NCBI RefSeq assembly: GCF_018139145.2
Contig: NC_059478.1
Coordinates: forward strand, 558,001-622,000
Direction: 5' to 3'
DNA length: 64,000 nucleotides
From: Gymnogyps californianus
Lineage: Eukaryota; Chordata; Aves; Accipitriformes; Cathartidae
The notes beneath the pieces are model-generated. The model saw nothing but the letters and a program-made list of their open reading frames with translations, made no database searches and was not told where the DNA came from. Made by a program: the position numbers and the translations under genes. Positions within the stretch are counted from its first letter, which is position 1; the number at the start of each line of letters is the position of its first letter. Shown here in pieces: positions 23,341-34,566 of this stretch.

Positions 23341-26300
23341 CCAATGGAAAGCAAGTTAATATTAAATGTTGATTAATCACTGAATACATATATAACTTTT
23401 TTCTACTGTCTGAACCCATGTAGCTATCATATTACCGATTAAGCTCATCTAGGCATTTCTGAGAAAATCAAGAGGACATCAGAGCAGAAGTGATGAAACA
23501 ATAGAAGAGTGTCCTCAGAGTATGAAGCAAAAGGAAGAGCTACTCACTCAACACCTTATAATTTCAAGTCCTAGTGATGTAGAGATAAAATGCCTTTTTG
23601 ACAAGTTTATTTCTCCCTAAAGCCAGCAGAAATCTATAACTGATCTGTTGTGGGTAAGGAAGTTACAGCATTAGGGAGTTTTCTATAAAGAGGGATTTAG
23701 TAACTTCATGCTGCAGTTTATCACTGGAAAACACTAGAAAAAAATGAAGTTGCCTTTTTAAGGCTTGATGGCTTTACTGCAGCTATAATTTGATACAAAC
23801 TATTAGCTACAACATCAATTTCTAGTTTAGTTGTATTAAACCACATGTTACCAATGGACTACCTAATCACAGGAAGATTAAGTGACTGGCAAAATGAGTT
23901 TTATGGAGAAGAAGCTACCACTAGTAAAAGTTTTATGCTCTTTTGTGTTTCTACTGAACACGGGAACTCTGAGATTTGAGATACTCTTAGATATGTTAGA
24001 GTGTTCAGTGTTTTGTGGTCTTGTTTTCTCTTTTTTCATGTAAGTAGAAAGATATTTTATTTTTAACAGTGTGCTATAAATAAATAAAAATAAATAAAAT
24101 AGATTAAATAAACAAACATGACATTTTCAAGCTACCCAGTGAACTGGATATGTGTTTACTTCATAAATATCAATTTGCACATTTCTTTTTAATCTGTCAG
24201 ATTAAATCATTAATGAAGTCAAAGCTTCAACATGAACTCTATTAAGGATGATCTAACCATGCAAGTACTTCCTAGGGAAGTGCTTTTCTTTTTTAGAGAT
24301 ATGTAAAAATGTTGGCTATTCTGGCAGCATAGACTGTTTTCTCTGGCAAAGGGGGATCGAGTTAACTGCAGAAGTGTACTTAAATCCTATTAGTACAACT
24401 GAAGAGTGTTATTCTCTTTAGTTTTGGTAGTACTTCTCCGATAATGAAGGGTGATTCAGTGTTTTCAGTGCAGTGTTCCTTATGATGCACCTGGACTCTT
24501 AAAAAAAGGTGATACTTGTAGAAATTAGCTAGTGAATATTACATAGCACTAAGCCACATTTTGTCCTCTTTATTCTGTATTTAGCCTACCAGAAGTAGAA
24601 GAACTTTGCCCTAGTTTGATTCACAAGATCTTACAAGAGATAATTGCTATCTTCAAGAATTATTAATCTCCATCAGTGACAGGTCTTCTCAACTTTTAAT
24701 TGAAATGTCATGCCCAGCCAGCCTTGGTTGAATCTAGTTCAAAACCTGATAATGGAAGTTTTCAGCTGGCATTAAAAATTCTTGTTTCAGGCTTTTTCTG
24801 TAACTTTCTCATTCTTCAACCCAGAGCTCTGTGCCTTGGTTTCTACCTGGAAATATTTCAAAATTTCTGCCTTGATTTCTAGTCTGTGTATACCAGATGT
24901 CTGTGTGCAGTGCCACACCATGCTCTGTGGTTCAGTATCTGCTCTACCACCATGCAGTCTTAGCCACAATCACAACTGGAAAGCAAAATTTGGCAAGTTT
25001 TCTGTATCATCATCAGATGTTCTACAACTATGAAACACAATGTAATTTCTTTTTAAGCAAAACTTACTAATTTTATTTTTCATTTAACTAAGATAACCCA
25101 CAAATATTAGTAGAGACAATTAGCTTTTATTTTTAATTACCCTTCTGAGGGGTTACAAGAGATTGGGTATGGATTCAGGGACTCTGGAGGACATCAATAA
25201 TTTCCTCATAAGGTATAATAGTTTCAGAGCTATTTCTTAATAATGGAGCAGTAATTTTGTACAGCATTATGAGCAGGACAATATCCTGGATCCCAGAGTA
25301 GCATCATGACCTTTCATATTTGTCTCATCCCTTATGGATATAGGGTTCACCACTAGGACTACAAAATGTTTTTTTTCTTGTATTTAGGCCTTGGCTCCTT
25401 CTTCTTGTTAGATCAATGCAAATGAGGTCAATATTGAGTCCAGAACCGGATGCAGAGAATGTGATAGATCTATGACATGTATCTTGAAGAGCTGAGCATA
25501 GCTGCCACAAGAAACAGTAGCATGCCATGGCTCTTCTTGTGGCATTTCAACTTTACTTTTGAAAAAGGGGAAAATAAGGTTCAGCTTATTCTTGTTTGGT
25601 ATTGCATGCACCTTGTGTTGTATCTGGGACCTTCTGCAAAATCAGGAATCATCAAGGTCAAACATGTGGGTTCATGTTTGAAACTACTAACAAATGTTTT
25701 CAGAAACACTGAGGCCTCCTATTCACTGAGCCTGAAGAATTATGTTCATTTAATTACCTGAAGGAAAAGCTTCCATTTCTGCATCTGTATGTGGTGTATG
25801 GCCACATTTTCTTTTACTATTCTGACAATTTAAGACTTTTTCTGCGACAGTTCTCAATATACTTAATTGTTTCAAGCATTCTCAGTAAACATAAAAGGAA
25901 AAAAAACACCCTAATGGATTAAAAATGTCTTCAGCTTAGAGGACTTAATAATTTGGCTTTGGTTTTCCTTGACTTCAAGCCACACACGGATCATAGCATA
26001 TCATATCAGTAAGATATGATGACAGGCTTAAGTTATCCATTAACCATCAGATTAACAGATAAATGGGTTTATTGGGAGAGATTGCATAGGAGGTTTTAAA
26101 GTGGAACTGTGGATAAATAGGGTTGTTTAAAAAAAAATCCAGTCTTCAATTAAAGCAAAAATTAAAAAAAGTAATTTAATTTATTTTCTCATTTTGATAT
26201 GAGACATTTGTACACAACTAATTGCCTTTTTATTGATTAGTAAATAAATTAACCTTAAATCTGGGGATGTATTCTTTTATACTGTCTTTAACTGAAGACA

Positions 26301-29084
26301 ATAGTTCTACTGAAACAAGTTAGTTTATCCTCTCATAGGAATTCATGAAGTCTGTCTGCATAAACTACATTATACAAATTAACCTATACACATTTAGCAG
26401 GGTAAAACTGAGATTAGGACATATCTGTGTTATGCATTATACAGATATGAATAGCAGATGATCCCTAAACAAAAGAACTAATGTAAAAAACAACTTTGAG
26501 AAAGAAAACAGAGGCACAGGAAGGTGAACACCCACTGTTAACAAGAAGTTAGCAATAGATGGAACTGAGAACCGGATTTTCTGCATAAGTGCACCAACAG
26601 CTCCAGCTCCTGTTTCTTTTCATTTTTAGACCTAAAGACTATTTAAGGTTTGGTTTGATTTGGTTTGATTTTGGAGGCATGGTAGTTAGGGCTGTTCTAA
26701 AGTTAAAAAAAAAGTAGAAGAAAGGCTGATATTAAAGTCTAGTGGAAGAGTTATTTTTAAGAGACAGTTCCAAGATCTCAGCACCAAGACTGAATACAGT
26801 GGAGAATAATTCTCCAAAAGTGATGCAGGAGGAGTGGGATGACTGAGGAAGCTCATGGCCACAGAGTAACAGACAGTGATTTTGAGTATTCTTGGCTCTC
26901 ATCCATTGCCTCCAATAACTAAGACCAAAAGTAGTGAAAGTGAGGTACTGTTCAATTTGTAAGGATGTTCAGTGTCTCATGGAACTTTTGTGAGGGAATT
27001 TCCCTGAGCAAAATGTCATCTATGCATGAATCTAAGCTCTGACATTCTATTTTCTCCCTTCAAAACCTGTTAAACTTCACTGGTCTCACAGTGAATCAGG
27101 GTTTGTACTCTGAGATCATAGATTTTCCTTTTATTGCCTTTCAACTTCATTATAATCTCTCATTCATTCGAAGTATTGAACAGGATTAGTTCTGTATCAC
27201 AGCAAGTAACTCATTTTTTGGTCACAGGCATGGCTATCTTTTCATCCTTCTTCTAGCTGAAGACCAGTGCCGTAATGCTTTCACTTTCTAGACTGACTCC
27301 AATGGATTTAAGTGCAACCACTGAAGATATAACTGAAGATGTAACTGCCTGTCTACCTCACTCCATGATGGAAACAAACTTTTACTACCTCCTCAACAGT
27401 GCTGTTTTCAGCCTGACAGATGATAAATTGTAAATTTCCAGTTTTTCAAATCTCATTTCTAAAATAAATCAAAGATCTTTCTAATATGAGAAGCCCTTGT
27501 TATGTTCCATCTTAAATATGTCCCTGATAATACATCCAGTTATGGAACATTTTTCTTGCCTGCAATATAGTGTCTGAGCAAACTTCTATAATCTTTTCTT
27601 CATTTTGATTATTTTCTTAATCCGTGTTTGAAACACAGCTTTTTGTTCTATTGCTGAAGTTATCTTTTAAAATTATTATTATAACCACAGTATTTGAAAT
27701 AAAAACAGAGCATAAATTCTGCACATGCCTGCTGATGCTACTTTACAATTAACATATTTCATGGCTGGTTTTGCTCATCCATTCCTAGCAGACAGACTAA
27801 CAAGACAGGTAAGAGATATTTTTTTTATAATACTTACATGTATCTGTAAACCAGACCAGTTATTTTACATTTACAGTTTATGTCTTCTAAAGAAATTTTA
27901 CTGTTGTGTAAAATACTATTTTCTATAGTACTCCTTACCTTAGGAACTCAAAGTGCTTTTCATATATTTCTGGCATGTATTTTCATGGCTGCTTTGCTAA
28001 TCTATGCCAGGCAAAAGGCCTAGAGCAGCAGACAAAGGTCATTGAAAGACCTGCATCCAGGCAGAAGAGGATTCCTCTGATACATCTCCTGAAAAAGATG
28101 GACAAAAATAGCTTCCAGATGACCTTCTTGTATGCTGTTTTGTGTAAGGTGTGTTGTAAAGGATCTATAGTATACAGCACTGAAGTGTACATACAGGAGC
28201 TTCATCCTAAGGGGCTGCCAACACTCACATGAGGTCCTAAATTACACAAGGAGCTTATTCAGCATCAAAGCAGCTCAGAATTAAAATTACAGTATTCAAA
28301 ATCTTCCCACTCCCATTCTTTTCGGTGTGATTCTGTCTTCAGTCTCGTCATTGTGTTGCAAGCTTTGGGCTTCATCTCCAAGAATCTCACTTTTTTAGAT
28401 CTCACTGTATTCATACTTTGATAGCTAAAGCAATTCAGTGGCTGACTTCATTTCAGATTCATTTTCATCACCTTTTCCTTTCCTCTTACTTTTAACCCAA
28501 TTTTTTTAATGTACTTCTTCATATTTTGCTCTAATGGGTCCACCATGGTACCAACTTCAATTCTTCTCAGAACACTGCACACAAAGGCAAACTAGTCCTT
28601 TCTGTATAAATCCAAGTAATGTCTATATTCACAGCAAGGCATTCAATAAAAGGAAAACATTCTGAATGGTGTTTTACAGTGAACGGCAGTTTCTCTCACT
28701 GTGAGATTACAAGTTTAATCTCCTCACTTCTCAGTATTCATCTAGTCCCTTTAAAGTACTTTTATCAATTATTCTTATCATAGTCCACAACTTTCTGCAG
28801 TGCTTTATATTAAAGAAGGTGCAGCATTGCGCCATCTTGCAAAATCGGGTGCATTTTACCTTTCTGAGCCCTCTGTTAGTGTCAAACACAGGTAAAGAGA
28901 AGGCATGTGGTTTTTATCAAAATTAGTCACTTAAAGTAAAAACAGGTAGAAGAGGGAGAAACAAAAGAGTCCACTATAGTTCTCTTCATAGATGTATAAA
29001 TTATGGCAGGATAGCTATTTTCAGTTAGCTTTCTATTGCATTGTGAAGAGAGAGCCTGAGAAAGTCAAGGTGACAGCTTTCTGT
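23341..29084. other. 5.7 kb of AT-rich non-coding DNA
   Basis: No exon, RNA gene or known repeat recognised. An AAAT-rich run lies at about 24076-24118, and TTTGG/TTTGATT repeats at 26649-26675. The frames at 24700-25033 and 25477-25761 lack any family signature. Confidence 0.6.
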
Positions 29085-29475
29085 TAAGAAGTGACTCCAA
29101 AGGATATCAAGCAATAGGACATTCTGTGAAATCAGCACAACTGGATGCATCTCTATTCTGCCTATACACTAATGCAAATGACATGGAGAACAAACAGGAG
29201 GAGTTACAAATGTGTGTGCAGGTGTAGAGTTATGATCTCACTGGGATCAGAGACCCAGTGGGATACCTCACGTCTGGTGTGCTGCAATGCATGAATGCAG
29301 GCTTTTTGGAACAACAGGCTAGGAAAGCAAGGAGGGGCCATTACACTTTTTCTGAGAGAGCAGCAGGGACACATGGAGCTCTGCCTGATGAACTGATGAG
29401 CCAGCTGAGTACTCATGAGTCAGGATTAGCAAGCAGATCAGCATGGGTGATGTTTTAGTAGGTGTCTGATAGAAC

Positions 29476-29538
29476 AAGAAGAAGAAGAAGGAGAAGGAGA
29501 AGGAGAAGGAGAAGGAGAAGGAGAAGAAGGAGAAAAGG
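29476..29538 (+). repeat. Purine microsatellite, (GAA)n/(GGAGAA)n
   Basis: About 60 bases of nearly pure purine: GAA repeats, then six or more GGAGAA units, then mixed. It sits inside CR1 endonuclease sequence, replacing the part after the GGTGTCTG motif. Confidence 0.92.
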
Positions 29539-29973
29539 CAAGGCCTTGTTTACACAACTGGAAGAAGCCTCACATTGGCAGCTCTGGTCTTCAAGGGGCT
29601 GTAAGGCCTTATGGACTTAAACTACCGTGATACCTGCTGTAGTAGTGGGCCACAAGCAATTCAGGAGGTTTATGGAGTGCATTGATGCAACTTCCTGACA
29701 CAAGTGATCAAGGAGTCAATGAATGGAAGTGCTTTGGTGGATCTCATACTTATAAATAAGGAAGACTGGTCTGGGATGTGAAGCTTAGTGACAGTTTTGC
29801 CTGGAGTGACCATGAGATGGTGGACGTCAGGATCTTGGGAGTAGGAAAGAGGGAAAAAGTGGGATCACAGCCCTGGACTTCAGGAGAGAACAATTTAGCA
29901 TGCCAACTGACCTGCTTGGAAGTAGGAGCAATTAAACCTGGAAATCTTTTCCAAGCATAAGAAGTACAAGGAG

Positions 29974-30420
29974 GTGATTGGAAGTAGTCAGCATGGATTT
30001 ATCAAGGAGAAATTATGTCTGGCCAAAAGGATGGCCTTCTACAATGAGATGACTGGCTCTGTGAATGAGGTAAGTGCTGTGCATGTTTTTTATCTTGGCT
30101 TTAGTAAGGCTTTTGGCACGGTTTCCCACAAACTGATGAAGTACAGACTAGATAAATGGACATTAAAGTGTATTGAAAACTGGCTGAACTGCTGGACTGA
30201 AGGGATTGTGTTTAGCAGCACAAACTTCAGCTGGAGGCCAGTCACGGGAAGTGTACCTCAGGGCTTAATACTGGGTCTGTTATTGTCTAATGACTTTGTT
30301 AATGACCTATGGGCAGAGGGCATTCTTAGCATGTTTGCAGATGATACAAAACTCAGAGGAGTGGCTGATACAACAGAAGGACCTCGTCAGGCTGGAGAAA
30401 TGGGCAGAGGAACTTCTTGA
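29974..30420 (+). pseudogene. CR1 reverse transcriptase fragment with mutated motif A
   Basis: 148 codons with no stop cover the RT fingers and palm of CR1 ORF2: SSQHGFIKEKLCL near the start, FYNEMTGSVNEV, then motif A, a conserved VTGSVPQG block (equivalent to the usual SGVPQG), and FADDTKL (30334-30345). Motif A reads YLGFSKAFGTVSHK, with Gly at residues 42 and 48 where CR1 proteins have Asp. The first of these is the catalytic metal-binding Asp, so the fragment could not polymerise even though the second catalytic site (FADD) is intact. The frame ends in a changed frame after the palm. It is a retrotransposon remnant. Confidence 0.9.
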
Positions 30421-30671
30421 AGCTCAACAAAAGTAAGTTCTGCCCCTGCGGAGGAATAATCCCATGCACCAGTTAACGGCTGGAAGTCGTCCATCTGAGA
30501 AGCAGCTCTGAAGAGAAGGACCTGGTGATCCTGGTAGACACCAAGCTGAACACGTTGTTTAAAAATACAGTTGCCTCAATTCTCACATTTATACAGGGAA
30601 AACAATTAACAAATAAGTTACATGCCAATAGAAATGCTGAGGCTTGTCCACATCCACACTTCTCCAGAGTG

Positions 30672-30685
30672 CCCCCCCCCCCCCC
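30672..30685 (+). repeat. Poly(C) run of 14
   Basis: Uninterrupted run of 14 C. Such runs are rare in this AT-rich window and may also be of uncertain length in the assembly. Confidence 0.85.
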
Positions 30686-31177
30686 AAATTAGTCTGTCAT
30701 TATGTTTCAGTTCAGTAATAATTCTGTCTTCTACTTGGGGAGAACAGGAATCTAAGAAATAGTTGGCACTTGAACAACCAGTGACAGTAAGACTTGCATA
30801 TGTCAGAATTTCCCAGCTTGAGAAGAAAAGAAAAAGTAAAAAAATGGTTGAAAGGTTTCAAGTTGGAAAGACTAAGTCTGATATCATTACAAAAGTAAAA
30901 CTAAAATTTTAAGTAGCGATTAAATGGTACGGGCCTTTTCCAGTTCTGCCACTTATGCTATCCATGCCTAGATATGTACACTGGCTTTATCTATTAAATC
31001 CTAAATATACTTTATACATCTTAGCAGACCTTCTTGGTTATAAGACATGTCCATTCACATGACATCAGAAGTACACAAGATGGCAGTAGGCAGCTGCAGA
31101 GGTACAGAACTATAATGACTTTCCAATTCTCATCAATCCTCAGGAATTCAAATATATTTTCTAAAAAAAATTTAACA

Positions 31178-31250
31178 CCCCCCCCCCCAAATCAAACCAA
31201 AACAAAAAACCCAAAACAAAACAAACAAAAAACCAAACCAAAACAAAACC
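31178..31250 (+). repeat. C11 run followed by (CAAAA)n-like tract
   Basis: Eleven C (31178-31188), then about 60 bases made only of A and C apart from a few T and G, with CAAAA and CCAAAA units. A/C simple repeat, no coding potential. Confidence 0.85.
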
Positions 31251-33204
31251 GTAGAACCATGCTAGCCTTTATGACAATGCAGGACATTCTAAGTTGCTAA
31301 TATTATCTGGATTTTTTTCATTTACTGATATGGAGATTTAGCTGTATCAAGTTGTTACGTTGACTACAGCCCTCTTCTCCAAAGGCTCAAGTGATTTAGA
31401 AAACTCTTTGATTTTCAATTTCATTTTAGAGACACTAAGGTCTTTAGACTTCTGAAGAGACATACATATGACAAGCTTCTACTGAAATTCTTCTGAAAGT
31501 GCAGACTAGCACTTCAGAAAAGTGTATGAGGTATTCTTCTGCAGTTTCAGAAACATAAATACCTCTACAGGCTTTAAAATTTTTTTTTTATTTAAATGAA
31601 ATTATGGAAAGTTTGAAAACTACATGTGTGCTTTTAGTACTGTGGGTTTTGTTGGGGTTTTTTGTTTTTTTCTTTTGTTTTTAAAATGATTCTGGCTGAG
31701 TCATTAGTAAAAATACATATTGGTAATGTTAACAAGAATATTTTAAGGAAATCCTAATTTAAGACATTCTAATACCAGTTTGGCAGATCTAATTAGTATT
31801 AAATTCAGATATTTTACTATTATTTCTTTCACTAGCAAATGCATTGACCTTGGTTACGGTGTGTTTAGTGTGTTGCTGGATGATGAAGAGAATTGCTGGA
31901 ACTGCCATCCATGTCATACTTAGACAAAAACATTTCTTAGAAATTTTTAAATAAAGGCAACAATCTGTTCTTTAGAAACAATAACCTCTCCTAAGACTCT
32001 TTGGAAGCATATGAGATTGGGAAGAGATGAGTTGACTTTTCACTATATAATAAAGGAGCTTGGTTTTTGCTTTAGTGTTCTAAAGTAGGATTTAGTGAGC
32101 ATAGACAAAACTTGCCTGCTGCGATCTATCAGATTCTAGAAGTAGCTTGATCCAACAAAAATCAAAGTGAATTAACTTACTGTGAATTTAAGACTGATTC
32201 AAACTGTGGTAAGAAACTGTGGGCAAGAAAATGCCTTATAAAAGCGTGTTCTGCCATTCAATTGTATCAACCAGTGCTAAATGGCTCCTGCTGCTACAAA
32301 CAATAAGCTGCTGGGCACCAAGTGTCAGGCTCAGACATGAACCTATATTGCAACTTGCTGTCTCAAGTACCTCTCTATCCATTTATGCATACCACACACA
32401 GTCAGGAAAAAAGTATTTTTGCCTCTTGCTTTGAAAGATATATTCCTGCAAACTTCCCACATGCAGTCTAGTGATCGTTAAATCACTGTCACTTGATTAA
32501 TAAAAGTGCCCTTGATACTTCTGGATCTTTAGTTATGTAATTATAAATACATGCCTTCTACTGTGTAACACAAGAATTTAAAAAAATAATAATTTGAAGA
32601 CTTCAATTTTTAAAAGGGGTTACTTTAGGAAATACCAATAGTGTATAATTTCACTTTATAGAGGTAGTTAATATAACTTAAGCTGTGACACTGTGTTGAC
32701 TCTATTTCTTGCATTCAGTGACAAGAGGAGAAGAAAGAGGAACATTGCTTTGTGTTTTAAAGATTTTATCTCAACATCTCTGCAGTTAGAAAGTGCTATT
32801 CCTACAGTACCTGTAGGACCAACTTCCTCACAGGAGCCTAAAGACACCATCAAGATGGAGAATGATCTGCTTTTTAAATGATTTTCCTCTAAGGATTAAA
32901 TTTGGGATTGAACGGTTTTAAATTTGAAACAGATCATTTGCTATTGAAGCTTATATTTTATACTGAAGACTGTTAGGCATATGAAGAGAACACTGTGCCT
33001 GTCCCCCACTGAAAATGACACAAGATGCAGGCAGGTGTATGCATAGTGAAATTCAATCCAATTTCAAAACCTTCAGGATGTACGCTGCCACCATGGACTG
33101 GTTACTGCTCAAGTAAGTAGCTCAGAATCCTCTGCCCGCCTGTGCCTATCACATGGGAAATTAAAAAGTTAATATGTTTTAACTTTCGGTCAGCCCTTAA
33201 GAGT

Positions 33205-33268
33205 CAGCCAGTTGGACTAGATGATCATTGTAGGTCCCTTCCAACTAAACTAGTCTATTCTATTCATT
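33205..33268 (+). mobile_element. CR1 LINE, short 3' end
   Basis: About 65 bp with GTTGGACTAGATGATCATTGTAGG, CCCTTCCAACTAAAC and a decayed ATTCTATTC tail, the CR1 3' terminus. A severely 5'-truncated copy. Confidence 0.8.
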
Positions 33269-33974
33269 CCAAGGTTGGAAAGACCAAAGAGGGAAACTAA
33301 GAAGTTAAACCAACAGCTGTGGAGTGGAAGCATGACATACCTAGACAAAAAGATTTGCCAATCCCTTGGCAAGTATCAAAAGCAAATTTGGCTTTCCCAA
33401 ACCATTCTTTCCTCACTATTGAGAGACTTTGTAGGTATCAAGTCTTTCATGGTCAGAGGTGCAAAGGCTGGACTAAACAAGCAGGCAGGGATATAGACTA
33501 ATTTCTGAAACTTTGATGGAGCTACACTATAAATTCCTGATTTGGGGAGATACTTGCTATTTTCAATATCGGAATGATAAATCTGTAATTTACCCCATCA
33601 GGTCAGATGGTTTACAGTTAGGGAGCTTTCCAGGTATTAAATTAGTAATTTTTGGAATAAAAGTTTATTTTAGAAAACATAATAATATTATAAACTGAAA
33701 ACAAAACTGAATTAGAAACAATAAAAGATTCAGATTTGAGGTTTAGACTAAGTGTATACATACTGCATAGAATAATTTGATTTTAGAAACAAAATATATA
33801 TTAAGATTTCATGCTTATTTATTGCACAGAAATATGTAATATCTTTGCACAGGTTACTCTATGGGGTTCATTGACATGCCAGGATAATTCTTCAGTTATA
33901 CACAATCTATAAATTTTTGTAGCAGTATGTTACCTTTTCTGTTAAGAATGTAAATTCTGTGTATATATTTGAAT
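33269..33974. other. AT-rich non-coding DNA
   Basis: Nothing recognised. Short frames at 33275-33501 have no family features. Confidence 0.55.
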
Positions 33975-34566
33975 TGTACTGGTTTTGGCTGGGATAGAGT
34001 TAAATTTCTTCATAGTAGCTGGTATGGTGCTATGTTTTGGATTTGTGATCAAAACAGTCTTGATAACACAGGCATGTTTTAGTTATTGCTGAGCAGTGCT
34101 TACACGGAGCCAAAGCCCTTTCTGCTCCTCACCCCACCCCACCAGTGAGTAGGCTGGGGGTGCACAAGAAGTTGGGAGGGGACACAGCCAGGACAGCTGA
34201 CCCCCACTGACCAAAGGGTTATTCCAGACCATATGATGTCATGCTCAGCATATAAAGCTGGGGGAAGAAGAAGGAGGGGGGGATGTTGGAAGTTATGGCA
34301 TTTGTCTTCCCAAGTCACTATGCATGATGGAGCCCTGCTTTCCAGGAGATGGCTGAACACCTGCCTGCAGATGTGAAGTAGTGAATGAATTCCTTGTTTT
34401 GCTTTGCTTGTGCGTGTAGCTTTTGCTTTACCTATTAAACTGCCTTTATCTCAATCCATGAGTTTTCTCACTTTTACTCTTCCGTTTCTCTCCCCTGTCC
34501 CATTGTTGGGGGAGTGAGAGAGTGACTATATGGTGTTTAGCTGCCTACCAGCGTTAATCTACAACA
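33975..34566 (+). mobile_element. ERVL-type LTR
   Basis: Starts TGTACTGGTTTTGGCTGGGAT and ends near TTAATCTACAACA, matching the family ends TGTCCTGG...CACGACA with decay. Landmarks are TTGATAACACAGGCATG, GGACACAGCCAGGACAGC, CATATGATGTCATGCTCAG followed by TATAAAG (34251-34257), CTATTAAACTGCCTTTAT and TCTCAATCCATGAG. The flanking 5-mers TGAAT and AGGAG do not match, so the target duplication is lost or the edges are slightly off. No internal sequence. Confidence 0.87.

Larger units (their letters stand above)
29085..30570 (+). mobile_element. CR1 LINE, endonuclease and RT part, truncated at both ends
   Basis: Sense CR1 ORF2 sequence. The first part (29160-29460) matches the endonuclease region: a GTTATGATCTCA...GGGATCAGAGAC stretch, then GGAGCTCTGCCTGATG and GGTGTCTG. 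It continues with CATTGATGCAACTTCC, CAAGTGAT, GTGACCATGAGATGGTGGA (29565-29825). After a deletion the RT follows (29980-30420) and then the KLN-type segment to about 30550. Unusually for CR1 the 3' end is missing, so the loss is probably secondary. A purine microsatellite has expanded inside the endonuclease part. Confidence 0.92.
30571..33200. other. AT-rich non-coding DNA with two C/A simple repeats
   Basis: No gene or known repeat recognised apart from the C runs and the CAAAA-rich tract listed separately. A T/G-rich stretch lies at about 31645-31682. Confidence 0.6.
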
